This document shows positions 32,660-43,624 of a DNA stretch of 64,000 nt, piece after piece (position 1 is the first letter of the stretch; each line of letters begins with the position of its first letter). Below the pieces are notes generated by a model that was given only the letters and a program-made list of their open reading frames with translations, was not told the origin of the DNA and made no database searches. The stretch is from Myotis daubentonii. Taxonomy: Eukaryota; Chordata; Mammalia; Chiroptera; Vespertilionidae. A program made the translations under genes and the position numbers. Where the stretch lies: positions 10,762,145 to 10,826,144 of the forward strand of contig NC_081851.1 of the NCBI RefSeq assembly GCF_963259705.1, in the 5' to 3' direction.

Positions 32660-33015
32660 GTATGTGTTATGGATCAAATTGCCATCCCGAGTTCACAAAG
32701 TCCTACCCCCAGTATGGCTGTATTTGGAGATAGGGCCTTTAAAGAGGATAATTAAGGTTAAATGAAGTCCTAGGGTGGGGCCCTAACTCAACACGACTGG
32801 TGTCCTCATTAGAAGAGGAAGAGAGAGCAGGGGTGCGCACATGGGGGCAAGGCCGTCGAGGACACAGCCGGAGGGTGGCCATCTGCGAGGGGAGAGGCCT
32901 CAGAGAAACCGTCCCTGTGGGCACCTTGATCTCGGACTTCTAGTCTCCAAAACGGAGAGGAAATCGGTTCTGTTGTGTGAGCCCCCTCTGTGGTGTGTTG
33001 CTATGGCAGCCCTAA
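32660..33015 (+). mobile_element. MLT1 LTR (ERVL-MaLR)
   Basis: Sense order tgtgttatggatcaaattgcc, tggctgtatttggagatagggcctttaaagagg, aattaaggttaaatgaagtcc, actggtgtcctcattagaagaggaa, ccttgatctcggacttctagtctcc, tgctatggcagccctaaca. Confidence 0.92.
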
Positions 33016-35288
33016 CATCCTTAGGCAGCAGGTGTTCCCAGAAGCACCAGGGAGGAACAGGATGTGAGGTGGGAAGGGAAGGAAGGTGACCAGGGGGCCA
33101 CCGCCCTGTGGACCTGGGGCTCAAGCCTGCAGAGACCTCCGTGCAGGGCCTGCTCAGACTGTCCCAGCCAGAGTTGGGAGCTGGGGCTCTACCCACAGGT
33201 GCACCTCCCTGTTGGTTGGGTTGTTGGGGGGTGTTAATGCCCTACCTTCTGCTCTCCCCCCACACGGGAGCCAGGCCCACTCCATGGCCTGGGAGGAGGA
33301 AGGGGACCACCCAGAGCAGCTGCAGGCGGCCCTGAGGGAGGACATGGATGGGGCAGTGACTGCATCTGCCACAATAATTTGGATTAAACCGTAGTATCTA
33401 CTTTTAGGTTACTTTGGCGCTTATTAAACTAGTAGAAGGTTTAGACCAATTTCTTTAATAGCATCACCTTCCCCTCTCTTATCCTAGTTGGATAGGAAGG
33501 TGGTTTGTTGGAGAGCAACCTGCTTGCTTCTGCTCTGCGTTGGGAATGAACCCACAAATAACATGGGGATGGACTCAGAGGTTGAAACGTCTAAGGCAAG
33601 TCCCACCGGGAACGTGCGTGTGCCGCTCACATCAGGTTTAAATGGTGCTCCAGGGCAGCGTGGGAGGAAGTGACGAAGGGCAGCCTTGCCTTAGGTAAGG
33701 TCTGATGCAGAGGGGAGGGCTTGGAGGGGACCTGAGGGTCTCTGGGGGCCAGCATCACCTGGGCTTTTCCTGGTGGAGCTCCAGCTGGTGCCATCGGCTC
33801 ATGTAAACCATCTCCCACAGCCTCCCACTAAAGTCTCAGAAAACCACCCTCCCTGCCAGTTCCATGTGCCCTCCTTCGGGAAACTCAAGGAGTGACAGGA
33901 GCTTAGCCTGTACGTTTGATAGCCAACAGGACGGCTGCTTCCCTTGGTTGAGGAGAGGCAATTCCTCTTCACTTCAGTTGAGGCCCAGGTTGCTTCTGGA
34001 CCAACTGGGATGAGTAAAAGGTCAGGAAAACCTGGGCGCTTTTGTCTGTGGCACCGAGAGCGGTGGCGTCAGGGAGGCGTTATGGGGCCGACAGCCGGGA
34101 GGGCATCTTCTTACACGTCTAGATTTCTATCCTTCCACGTTTCACCCTTCCAGGTCTTCCACTCTGACACTGGCACCATTTCCCAAGTAATCCATCTTTT
34201 GAAATCCACGTCAGGACATCCGAGAGAGCTGCTGATGGGCCGTGTGGAGGCAGAGCCAGGAGCCAAGACTCTCACTGGGCCGGGGGTGAGAGAACACGGC
34301 GTGCCCTCCCGCTCTGTCACCTCCAATTCCCGGCAGTCACTGCAGCGGTCAGTGTTCCTCCGCTGGACAACACCGATCCCTCTCCCCCTGCAGGTTCTAC
34401 TGTGGCCATCACCCATCATACCCACCTCAACACTGTGGCTTCCAGAGCTACAGGCTGCCCCATCCGCTGGATGCCACTGCCAGAGAGCAGTCTTCCAAAA
34501 ACACATGGTCAACATGAATGTTTTCACTGGTAAATATAACACACATACAAAAAACCACATGAAGCAAATGAATGCTTAATGCATGATTATAAAGCAAGCA
34601 CTAGTGTAACCACTGTCCTCGGTGGCACCCTAAAACTTACCACGTGCCCCCTCCCAAACGCCATCTCCTCCCCTGGACTTCTCTCTCTTCTTTCTTTTTT
34701 CAGCACACCGGCATGCGTCCCCAGCACTTCTTGTTTTTAATGTATTTGGGGGTCTTAACTCACAGGCTGACAGCCCGCCTGCCTGTTTTTCTCAATAATG
34801 TGGGTGGAAGGAGGAGGCCTTTGCCTGCGGAGCCCCACAGTATGGATTGCGCTGATTGCATTCCTGATAAGGTGGGACGCGTCCTCTGCTGCTCTAGTCC
34901 TGCAATCTGGTGGTTGGATGTGACATATCTTTTTACTCATGTCATGTCCTTGCCCAGGAAACCATGGGTTTCCCTAAACGCCTTCACCTGGCTCTCGGGT
35001 GGAGCGTGGACTCCTGAATGTGGTGGCTTTGCCTAAGCTGGTGGCTACCGGTGGTACTTGTTGGGGAAAGGGACCCAGGAAATTCTGGCAGGAAGGAGTT
35101 TTCATTCCCATGTGTATGGCATGCTCGTCCCTCCCCGTTCTCTTTTCCAGCGGCTCCTGAGGGGAGAATCGCCTCCCTCCCCTCTTGCTTCAGCAGGTGG
35201 CATCCCCAACCTGCCCCAAGCGCCATGAACCCCGCCCCAGGCTCACTCCTCTCTGAACTCCTACAGGATGTAAAGTCACCTCCAAAGT
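33016..35288. other. Unassigned sequence
   Basis: A plus-strand frame of 211 codons (33944-34579) has no recognisable domain, initiates in unremarkable context and runs into AT-rich sequence that may be old L1 (34540-34760). I do not call it a gene. Confidence 0.35.
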
Positions 35289-35762
35289 AACGTTCCAGAA
35301 TGATGCCCCCTGCCCCCCAGACCCTGTGAACAGATTACTTTACCAGCTAAGAGACTCTGCAGAGGTGATTAAGGGTACGGACCCAGAGATGGGGAGTGGT
35401 CCTGGATGCTCCCTGTGGACCCACTGTAATCACTTGAGTTCTTGAGAGAGGATCGCTTTCCTGGCCAGAGGGAGAGAGACTCAAAAGTACAAGGAGGGTC
35501 AGAAAGAAGCATGATTGCTGCCTGGAAGATGGAGGAAGGGACCCTGAGCCAAGGAATGTGGGCAGCCTGGAGGAGCGGGGAAAGCAAGTGGATTGTCCCC
35601 CAGCGTCTCCAAGAGGTAGCACAGCCCAGTCAATGCCTTGCTCTTTAGCCCAATGCTCCTAGGTTGGACTTTGGGCTCACAGAACTGTAGGCAATAAGTC
35701 TGTGCTGGTCAAGCCCCTGATTTTAAGTAATTTGTTGCGGCAGCTATAGGAAACTAAGACTG
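35289..35762 (+). mobile_element. MLT1 LTR, older subfamily
   Basis: Sense order gattaagggtacggacccagagatggggag, ctgtaatcacttgagttcttgagag, gctgcctggaagatggaggaagggaccctgagccaaggaatgtgggc, ttttaagtaatttgttgcggcagctataggaaactaaga. Confidence 0.88.
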
Positions 35763-36009
35763 CATCCAGCTTGGCTCTGAGGCTCCCCTCAGAAGCTGTG
35801 AGATTTCCTCCAGCCTGAGTCCATGTGGGTGAAGGTGTGAGTTACGTCTTCCTCACCTTATGCCCCATGGCCCTGTCCATGCAGATGCCAGAAGTGCCTA
35901 ATAAAAAGAGTGAAGTGGGGGGCGACCAGGAACTCTGTTAAGAAATCGACAGGAAAGTGATTTAATGACAAAGTAAAACACACCCAATGTATTCACCGCA
36001 GGCACCTGT

Positions 36010-36200
36010 GAACCAATACTTGCATGGGAGATCCTAAATACCCGTTAGCTTCGTGACCTCAGGCAAGTTTGTAAGCTTGTTAAGCCTCTGTTTTCTTACC
36101 TATAAAATGGGGTCATCATGCCTCCCTCATTGGGTTGTGAGGTCAGATAATGAGCTTGCCAAGTGGTAAGAACACAATGAATGAGTAACTATAGCATGTG
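36010..36200 (+). repeat. MIR SINE
   Basis: Sense order cgttagcttcgtgacctcaggcaagttt, taagcctctgttttcttacctataaaatgggg, ttgggttgtgaggtcagataatgag. Confidence 0.85.
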
Positions 36201-37522
36201 TAATAATAACTTACAACATTAATAGCTAACTGTACAAGACTTGCATTTTTTTAAAAAACACATTTCTAAATGTTTTTTTTTAAAATCCCATACAATGCAA
36301 TCTGAAAAACCTTTAGTAACTGCCCACTTTTTCTGAGGTACTCTGGGGAATTCGAAGCAATCATTCTTCCTCGTAATCAATCTGTCATCTTTAAACTTCA
36401 TACGGACGTAAATGACTACAAACCAAGGCATGTGGGCTGAGTGCCCCAGCAGAGGCGGGGGGAGTGAGAGGGACTCAAGGAAGCGAGCTTAGGAGCCCTG
36501 GGTGGAGGTGCTGTTTGCAAGGGAGGGGCACCCACTCTCCCAGGTAGGGAGCTGCACAGGTTACTTCTCAAACACAGCCACTGTCCAGTGTAAAAGTTCC
36601 ACCCAATTCACAGGCTGCAGCGCTGTTCCCAGCAGCCACCAGGAACAGCAAGTGAAAAAGGCAGCACCTCACAGCACAGCATTTCTGAAACATACTGCCT
36701 CCTTAACTTCTTCCTGCTGAGGGAGGAGTGCTCACAGGGAAGCATTCTGCTTCCACCTCTGGCTGACAACTGCTCACACTTCAGAAGGCTTCCCTGTGAA
36801 ACACCGGAGAACGTGGACTTTAAGCAATTAGAACCCCCACTAACTGGAAGCTCCTGACTCAGTAATCTACTTTTTTTTGGGGGGGGGGGAGAAAAAAAAG
36901 GAGCAAATGCAGGAAAACACATGCTTTAATTAACGTAAAAAATACTTGTAGCGCGTGGCTCTGACATAGTGCGGATTCTACCCAATCTTCTCCAGGGCAC
37001 TGTTCAGGATGACCCAGGCATTATGGGTGCATTTTTTATGGTGGAATATCAGCTGGCAATATACATATATATTTTTAAATGTGAACTTATGCTCTTGCTA
37101 ACAGGGTTTTCTGGTTAATCTTTAACCAAAATGAAAATTTAATTGAGTAGGACAGCTCCTCCCCAAGGCATCCTGATTAACTGAGGGTTTATTGTATGTA
37201 ACAGAAATGTGATTTCCAGTTAAAGGCAGACTTCAAAATAAAAGCTTGAGTAAAATCCTCTTCGTTTGTCTAAAGTTATGAAGCTGCCTTAGAATTTTCC
37301 CCATCTACACTCAATACTGCCCTGCTACCAATAATCAAAACCAATGTACAGTGTGGTCATTTTTGTATTTCTTCAAGTTTTGGTTACGATGGATACGATC
37401 GCTGCAGTAAGTAATCCTGACCAAGCCCAGGTGAAGACGGGCAGTGTCTGAGCACACCTGCTTTCCTCTTCACCCTCCATTGCACCCGGCTCTATGGTGT
37501 TTGGGGTATGTTTAAACTTTAC
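36201..37522. other. Unassigned, AT-rich
   Basis: T-runs and A-runs at about 36246-36290 and a G/A run at 36869-36900. No repeat family or exon recognised up to the candidate exon. Confidence 0.35.
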
Positions 37523-37606
37523 CTCTGTATTTGTGGTTTCAAACAACCTAACCCTGTCAGCCATGGAGAGATGGATTTCATGGGTTCTAGCCTGTTCTTT
37601 CCGAAT
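37523..37606 (-). CDS. Candidate internal coding exon, unidentified gene
   Basis: On the minus strand, tctcattacctcttgag precedes 84 bases open in one frame (28 codons, phase 0 at both ends), ending ACAGAG|GTAAAG, a good donor. The peptide starts IRKEQARTHEIHLSMAD and continues RVRLFETTNTE. It is charged, helix-prone and non-repetitive, and it lies in AT-balanced DNA where open frames are less likely by chance. An alternative upstream acceptor (gacctaag) would add about seven residues ending PLE. I do not recognise the protein. If real, the gene is on the minus strand and could start at the CpG island at 43 kb. Confidence 0.35.
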
Positions 37607-37609
37607 CTC

Positions 37610-37865
37610 AAGAGGTAATGAGATGGTACTTAGGTCTTTGGGTAAGAACTCATTATGCCGCCATAAGACTCAAGTTCCTGTCCTTACCCACATTATGCTG
37701 CTGTAGGTAAAATGCCGTACGGACACCTGCAAGTCCACCACTATTTGGTGTGGAATCCTCATCGCGTGCTCACAAAGACCTCTTTTGGGGCCTCTCCATG
37801 GGTGCTCGCAGTCCCCCGCTCCCCTTGGCAGCTCAGGAAGGTGTGGCGTTTGGGGCCATCATGAG
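37610..37865. other. Unassigned spacer
   Basis: Nothing recognised. Confidence 0.35.
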
Positions 37866-37970
37866 ATTTATGAAGTGCCTGCTCCGGGCTGGGTCTGCAG
37901 GCAAAGGAGCTGGAGCCACAGAGAAATGTCAGGCTTGGACCCTGCCCCAGGGCGTGTCTGTCATGCGCAG
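37866..37970 (-). repeat. L2 LINE 3' end fragment
   Basis: atttatgaagtgcctgctccgggctgggtctgcaggc ... ttggaccctgcccc resembles the reverse complement of the L2 terminus (ATTTATTGAGTGCCTACTATGTGCCAGGCACTG ... GTCCCTGCCC). Confidence 0.5.
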
Positions 37971-38331
37971 GCTGATGGCTCAGTTAGGGAGCAACAGGCT
38001 CCTTACTCTGATCAAACAGGTAGAGCACCAACAGCTGCCTGGCGCGGTGCACCTGCGGCAGGAGCTGTGCTTGCTCGGTTCTGCACTCCTGGAGAGCATT
38101 CTCCCAGTAGTAAGTCGGCAATAAATATTCCTTAAATTTAACTGCACGTACAAAACCAGACCCTTCCAAACCTATGAACCCCACTTCTACATTTCTGATA
38201 TTGGCACCATTGTCTTTGCAGCTACCCACATCCAAACCATGAGGTTATATTTGATGCCCGTTCTCCTTTGCCCTCCACACCCAATCAGTTGTCAATTCCT
38301 TGTGAGCCTTTTATCTCAATTTCTCCTAAAC
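37971..38331. other. Unassigned spacer
   Basis: Nothing recognised; a 124-codon frame ending at 38124 starts upstream and runs through the L2 remnant. Confidence 0.35.
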
Positions 38332-38637
38332 CAGCGGTTCCCAACCTGTGGGTCGAGACCCCTTTGGGGGTTGAACGACCCTTTCACAGGGGTCACCTAA
38401 GACCATCGGAAAACACATATATAATTACATATTGTTTTTGTGATTAATCACTATGCTTTAATTATGTTCAATTTGTAACAATGAAAATACATCCTGCATA
38501 TCAGATATTTACATTATGATTCATAACAGTAGCAAAGTTACAGTTATGAAGTAGCAACGAAAATAATTTTATGGTTGGGTCACAACATGAGGAACTGTAT
38601 TAAAGGGTCACAGCGTTAGGAGGGTTGAGAACCATTG
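38332..38637 (+). mobile_element. SPIN hAT transposon, full-length MITE form
   Basis: It begins cagcggttcccaacctgtggg, continues ggtcacctaagaccatcgg, atataattacatattgtttt, aatcactatgctttaattat, catcctgcatatcagatatt, and ends gggttgagaaccattg. It is 306 bp long, with the central segment that the other two copies lack. No transposase. A clear 8-bp duplication is not visible. Confidence 0.94.
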
Positions 38638-38668
38638 TTTCCACTCTAGTTTGGGTTACTATCTAAGC

Positions 38669-38890
38669 CAGTGGTTCTCAACCTTGGCTGCACATTAGAA
38701 TCACCTGGGAATCTTTTTAAAATCCTGACTTCTGGGCCTCATCCTCCGGAAATTCTGTTTCTTTGTGATGGGGTGGGGCCACATCATTAGTAACAAAGAA
38801 ACAGAATTTCCGGAGGATGAGGCCCAGAAATCAGGATTTTAAAAAGATTCCCAGGTGATTCTAATGTGCAGCCAAGGTTGAGAACCACTG
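38669..38890. mobile_element. MER5-like palindromic hAT element (foldback)
   Basis: The left arm 38669-38766 and right arm 38793-38890 are inverted copies of 98 bases with a single mismatch by eye (cctgacttctggg against cctgatttctggg). They are separated by a 26-base loop. Ends are cagtggttctcaacc / ggttgagaaccactg. Flanking 8-mers atctaagc and acctaagt agree at 6 of 8. The arm sequence (tggctgcacattagaatcacctggga) is hAT-Charlie-like. Confidence 0.9.
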
Positions 38891-40301
38891 ACCTAAGTGA
38901 TGCAAGCTTCCAATGCTCTTTCTCCCTCCCAGCTTTCTTTGGTGCGCACACACCGTCAGCTCTCCTGCTGCCAAGCCCGGACGGAAGTATCTCCTCAGGA
39001 TCCTCTCCCAGCATCCTCTGCTCCATTTAGGCAAGTGGAGCATTCCCTATGTCCATGGAGTCCTCTCACATCCCCCTCTCTGTCCTCCTTAGGGGTCTAA
39101 GATCTCTCCACTGGGAATTTCCTCCTGTCTGCCTCCACATTTTAAAACCCCGTAGTCTGTAGTATTCAGGAGTTTGGGTGGCAAGAAGAGGAAAGTGTGT
39201 CTGGCTGCCTTAAGCAGAAGAAACAGAAATGTACTGGCAGGATATCAAGCAGCCTGCTGGGGTCTGGAAAAGCTGGGAAGGGGCGGGGGAACCAAGCCTG
39301 GTAAGGGTCTCCGAAGGAAAGTTCTGGACCCTCCCAGCCAGAGCAAACTGAGTCTTGCCCTCCCTCCCCTTCTCCACTCTCTCCAGTTTCCACGTCCTGA
39401 GAGGGAAGGTACTATTGGCCAACCCCAGGCCATTCCCTCTCAAGAGGCTTCTGAGAAAGGAGGGGTGGAGGACTCTGCCTGCTGCCAAGGTCAGGCAGGG
39501 GTCCCCCTAAATAGGGAGGGGCTGGAAGCAGGGCAGCCATGTTATCATAACTTCCCACTGTCGTCTCTCAAGGTCCATTTCTAATGCCACCACCTAAACC
39601 TAAGCCCCTTCTGATTCTCAGAGCATGTTTTGTTTGGTACCTTTCATAGTTAGCTTTATGTTATAGTTATTGTGGATGGCTCTGTTCCTTCCTCCAAGAT
39701 TAAAAACTAATTTTATTTCTTCTGAATTGATTCTTAAGCCTTCTAAATAGAAATACACTCAGTATGTTTAATTGAATGGAGGGTAAGGTGGAAGGTCATG
39801 GAACAGCTGATGCGTTTACCATGTGCCAAACCATGATCCCATTTAGTCTTCACAACTCTGCATTTTGCTGTCTGAGGCCCAGGAGGCGGCGTGCCTGCAG
39901 CCACAGGCTTGCCGGCAGCTGTGGGCCTTCTCAGGGGGGCTCACAGCGCCCTCGACCTCACCTTGTGTTTTCCATGAGTCCAAGGAGAGGAGAGAGGGGG
40001 CTTGAATGGAACTGTGAAGGAAGAGGAAGGGACAGGAGGCAGAAATGAGTGCGACTACTGGTAAGTGGGGCCCAGGGGGAGAGCAGAGTGACTGGAGCTT
40101 GGAGCTGATGTGGGGGCAGGGGAGACAGAGAGACAGCGCAGGGTGCAGGGCTGAGTTCCAGAGGCCTTTGGAAGATAATCTTAGGATTTAATGCTGATGT
40201 GATTTTGGGGGAACGGGTTATGCTTTTTATCCTTTCAATACTTTATTATTGAAGACATTTTAATGGTAAAACAAACATGGACATACTAATGGAATAGAAT
40301 G
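38891..40301. other. Mostly unassigned
   Basis: 39820-39900 (catttagtcttcacaactctgc) may be an antisense MIR scrap. 39174-39590 is open on both strands without splice signals. Confidence 0.35.
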
Positions 40302-40318
40302 AAGAAACATACATTTTT

Positions 40319-40534
40319 ATTTTTTTAAATACATTTATTGATTTCAGAGAGGAAGGGAGAGGGAGCGAGAGATAGAAACATCAAAGATGAGAGAATCATT
40401 GATTAGCTGCCTCCTGCATGCCCCTACTGGGGATCGAGCCCACAACCTGGGTATGTGCCCTTGACCGGAATTGAACCTGAGACCCTTCAGTCTGCAGGCC
40501 GACACCCTATCCACTGAGCCAAACCGGCTGGGGC
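40319..40534 (-). mobile_element. VES SINE with target duplication
   Basis: Minus-strand head gccccagccggtttggctcag, gtcggcctgcagactgaagg, tail tctctccc then aatcaataaatgtatt. Direct repeats aagaaacatacattttt (40302-40318) and aagaaacatacacttttt (40535-40552). Confidence 0.95.
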
Positions 40535-40565
40535 AAGAAACATACACTTTTTAGATCAAACATCA

Positions 40566-40935
40566 TCTTCGCCTGGACCCTGTGAACGGGACCTTATCTG
40601 GAAAAGGGGTCTCTGTGGATGTTACAAGGCCCCCTGGGGATGAGATCGATCGTTCTGGGTTTGGGGGCGCTCTAAAGGCAGCGTGTCCTTATAAGAGAGA
40701 AAGGGAGCGCACACACAGGGGACTGGGCCCCGTGAAGACAGAGGCAGAGATGGGGGTGATGCTGATATATGCCAAGGAGCCCCTGGAGCCCCAGGAGCTG
40801 GAGGAGGCTGGAAAGATGGTTCCCTAGAGCCTTTGGAGAGAGCGTGGGCCTGCTGGCACTGAGCTCAGACCTGGCAGCCGCTGGCCTCCAGAACTCATGT
40901 CTGTTTTAAGTCCTGCGGGCGGAGGTGACTTGTTA
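40566..40935 (+). mobile_element. MLT1 LTR (ERVL-MaLR)
   Basis: Sense order tgtgaacgggaccttatctggaaaaggggtctctgtggatgt, gtgtccttataagagagaaagg, gaagacagaggcagagatgggggtgatgc, ttccctagagcctttggagagagcgtgggcctgctggca, ctggcctccagaact. Confidence 0.9.
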
Positions 40936-41139
40936 AGGTGGCCCCAGGAAATGAATATAGGCCTCTTAGGGCCCAGGTCCTCACCTTCCTGAAGTGCTGC
41001 TCAAGCCTTCTGCTGTCAGACACCCCGCAGAACTGTGTGGGTGGCGGGGAGGTACAAGCTAGAAGGAATTTTTAGAAAGTTCAGGATGATGCTGATATCC
41101 AGTATGAATTTGAGGGATGGAAGGGAGTAAGCTGACCAG
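40936..41139. other. Short spacer, unassigned
   Basis: Nothing recognised. Confidence 0.35.
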
Positions 41140-41290
41140 GTGGAAGGCAGTGGGTACCAGAGCTTGGAGTCGAGTATGTGAGGTTCTGATTCTAGCACCT
41201 TCACTTACTGTTTCAGTTTTTTTTTTTTTTTTCATGTGTAAAATGAGGGCAATACTATTGTGTGTGTTACAGATGATATATGCAAAAAAT
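41140..41290 (+). repeat. Possible MIR fragment
   Basis: gaggttctgattctagcaccttcacttactgt, a T-run, then catgtgtaaaatgagggcaatactattg fits diverged sense MIR interrupted by a poly-T expansion. Confidence 0.45.
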
Positions 41291-41384
41291 TCAAGAGAGG
41301 GACATTATAAGCAATTACGTGAAAATTAGGGTGTGGCATCGGAGATGGAAAAGAGGCGCAAAGAGATGTTTACTGACCACTGAG

Positions 41385-41440
41385 TCAGAATCATAGAGAT
41401 TTAGGTTGGGAGGGACTAGGGTCACCTAGAGCCCTGTCTG
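41385..41440 (+). repeat. CR1/L3 LINE fragment
   Basis: agaatcatagagatttaggttgggagggactagggtcacctag matches the CR1/L3 tract AATCATAGA ... TTGGAAGGGACCTTAGAGATCATCTAG. Confidence 0.6.
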
Positions 41441-42284
41441 TCCTCACCGCACTGGGGGGAGCTTGGAGCGCGGGAGGAAGAAGGCAATTGTAATGAGGTT
41501 TCTCCCAGGAGCCGAGCTGCCTGGTGGACTCTTGCCCAAGCCTGAGACTCTGGGAGGAGGAACTAGTTTGGGAAGGAGATTAAGTTGCATTCTGAATGCG
41601 GTGAGTTTGAAGAGAAGATGAGTCAGGCAGAGGGACAGCAGGTAAGCTGGGAGCTCTCCAAGGCTACTGACCGGGGAGGTAATAACTGAACACCCAGACT
41701 AGAAGCAGACAGAATGTGATGAACTCTCTTAAAAGAAAAGATCAGAATGAAGACAAAGGGCAGTCTGCTTTGGGATATTGCTGTACGAGGCTGGGAGGAC
41801 AACCCACCTTACAAAAACCAGAGACAGGCGGGCCAGAAACGTCGATAAGTGGGAGAATGACCAAGTTTCGGGAAGTACAGAAATGCCGCGTGCTTCAGGA
41901 AACGTCCTAGGACAAAGATGGAGAAAGAGACATTGGGTTTTAGAAAGAAAATGTTTTTGGCGACTTTACAAAGAATCAGAGAAGGAAAAAGAGTTGTGAA
42001 AGTTTACAAAGCAGACAAGTTAGAAACTGGGGCCAGGTTGTTACACCTATTTTGAATGAACTAATTTAAAATTTGGGCCAAACCAGTGACTATACTCTGC
42101 TTTCCTTCTCAGTAGGTAAGGTTTTCACAAAAGGATGGGCTGACGTAGCTTCTTTCCCGAGGTCAGAGAAGGAGGTGGCCCCCTCCCTGACCTCAGCTTA
42201 GACCCATCCCCGCTCGGAACAATGCGCCTCCTTCCAGCTAGTGACTGAGTGCTCCCTCCTGCCAGGGAGGTGCCCGGGACTTAC
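41441..42284. other. Unassigned sequence upstream of the CpG island
   Basis: No repeat or exon recognised. Confidence 0.35.
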
Positions 42285-42365
42285 CTAGGGCCACGTCAAC
42301 ACTGTCTCCCTCTAAGGTGTCAGGTAGGTAAGACGCACCTGTGCAGGCTCCACAGCCGAAGAAGC
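42285..42365 (-). other. Strong minus-strand splice donor and possible exon end
   Basis: The minus strand reads gacgtggccctag|gtaagtcccgg, an ideal donor. Upstream there is an open frame, GACTGASYLPDTLEGDSVDVAL, with a possible acceptor gagcctgcacag. It lies about 1 kb from the CpG island, so it could end a first or second exon of a divergent minus-strand transcript. Only the donor itself is well supported; the exon's far end is unknown. Confidence 0.25.
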
Positions 42366-42959
42366 AGATGGTGCAGCACCGGGCTGCGACCTGGCAGTCC
42401 TACTGGCTCTAGCTACCCTCCTGTGGTACTTCCTTTTAGGAACCAGGCAGTGATGCCAGCGATGCTGTGATGTCACCCGGGAGGTTATTATTGCCTTAAT
42501 AATAAGGAGAAGCCAGGAACCCAAGAAAGAACCTCATTCACATGCACCCAGGCTCCTCCTCCAGGAAACCAGAGCCATCTGAATGGCAGGATGTCCTTCT
42601 GGGAAGCCATGTGGGAAGGCGACTGGAGAAGGGACATCTGGAGGCACAGGGCTGTGAGAGGGGCTGTCTTTCCCCTTCCTCCCGGGGTGAATATGCCAAG
42701 TTCGTTTACAGCTCGGGGGCCCGGCCAGCCCCGCTACCAGGGACGGCAGTGGCGACACCTCCTCGCAGGACCCTGACCCTGGTGCCGCTGGAGCCAGAGG
42801 GACCCCGGGAGGCGGGAGGCCGGGTCTCTCCCCCTCTGCACAAGTGCTTCCGACGAGGCCCTAACGAAGTGTCTGGTTGGGAAAGTAAACAGAGAGAAGA
42901 CAAGTAAACAAAGATGCCCACAGGCAATTACGGGGAGGAAGTCATCTCCGGGTGCAAGT
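42366..42959. other. Shoulder of the CpG island
   Basis: GC content and CpG density rise through this stretch, with CCCGGG and ggaggcgggag motifs. No repeats are inserted, as is usual next to an active promoter. Confidence 0.5.
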
Positions 42960-43376
42960 CGCTCCGCGGAGGGACAGCAGGCCTGCTTTGCTCAGCGCCC
43001 CGGGAACACTTCCGGGAGGGGGGCGCCCAACAACTTGGAGCTTGGCGAGGAGAGACCCCGACGGACGGACGGGGGGGCGGGGGCGGGAGGACCACCGCCG
43101 GCCGCCGGGCTGTGCTTTCTTTCCTCTCCCGCCCCCGCCCCGCGCAAGTCGCTCCAGGAACGGGGACCCTCCCTCCCCAGGCTCGGCCCCGCGCTGACCC
43201 GGCGGCCGCGCGCCCCGAGCGCAGGCCCGTCCTGGCGCCCGGAGCCGCCTGCGCGCCCCCAGGTGGGTCTGGGCCGCCCCCGGCGCGCGGCCGCCGGCCC
43301 GGGGCGGGGTCTCGGCGGCGGGAGGAGCGGCGGGAGGAGGAGGAGCTCCGAGGGGCGGGCGCCGCGCGGGGGAGGG

Positions 43377-43380
<4 letters not shown>

Positions 43381-43407
<27 letters not shown>

Positions 43408-43414
43408 CCGCCGG
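43381..43414 (+). repeat. CCG trinucleotide repeat
   Basis: cgccgccaccgccgcc continues as pure CCG, about eleven triplets with one CAC interruption. It lies just upstream of, or within, the proposed 5' UTR. Confidence 0.9.
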
Positions 43415-43429
43415 GATCGTCAGGCCGGA

Positions 43430-43624
43430 GCCGCGGGCCGAGCGGGCGGCGGGAGGCTGGGCGGCGGAGGCTCGCGGCGCCCGGGCCGGCGGGGTCCGGC
43501 CGGGCCGGCAGCGTCCGCCGAGCGGCGGGAAGAGGGAGCGGCGCAGACAAAGAGCGGCGCCTGGGCGGGCGCGGCCGCCACCCGGGACCCGCGCCGCTGC
43601 CCTCCGGCCTCGGCGCGCGGCGAG
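43430..43624 (+). other. Proposed untranslated first exon of an unnamed plus-strand gene
   Basis: The core of the island ends with cggcgcgcggcgag|gtaagcgcgg, a near-consensus donor (GAG|GTAAGC). No ATG occurs between about 43260 and this donor, so the exon would be 5' UTR. The transcription start is unknown; 43430 is a placeholder within the densest CpG stretch. CpG-island genes commonly have an untranslated first exon and a long first intron. The following 20 kb hold no convincing plus-strand exon, so that intron would extend beyond the window. An alternative shorter exon could use CCCCCAG|GTGGGT at about 43261. Nothing identifies the gene. Confidence 0.5.

Noticed and set aside
33944..34579. 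211-codon plus-strand frame
   Set aside because: No domain, no splice signals, ends in AT-rich repeat-like sequence. Length is within chance for this base composition.
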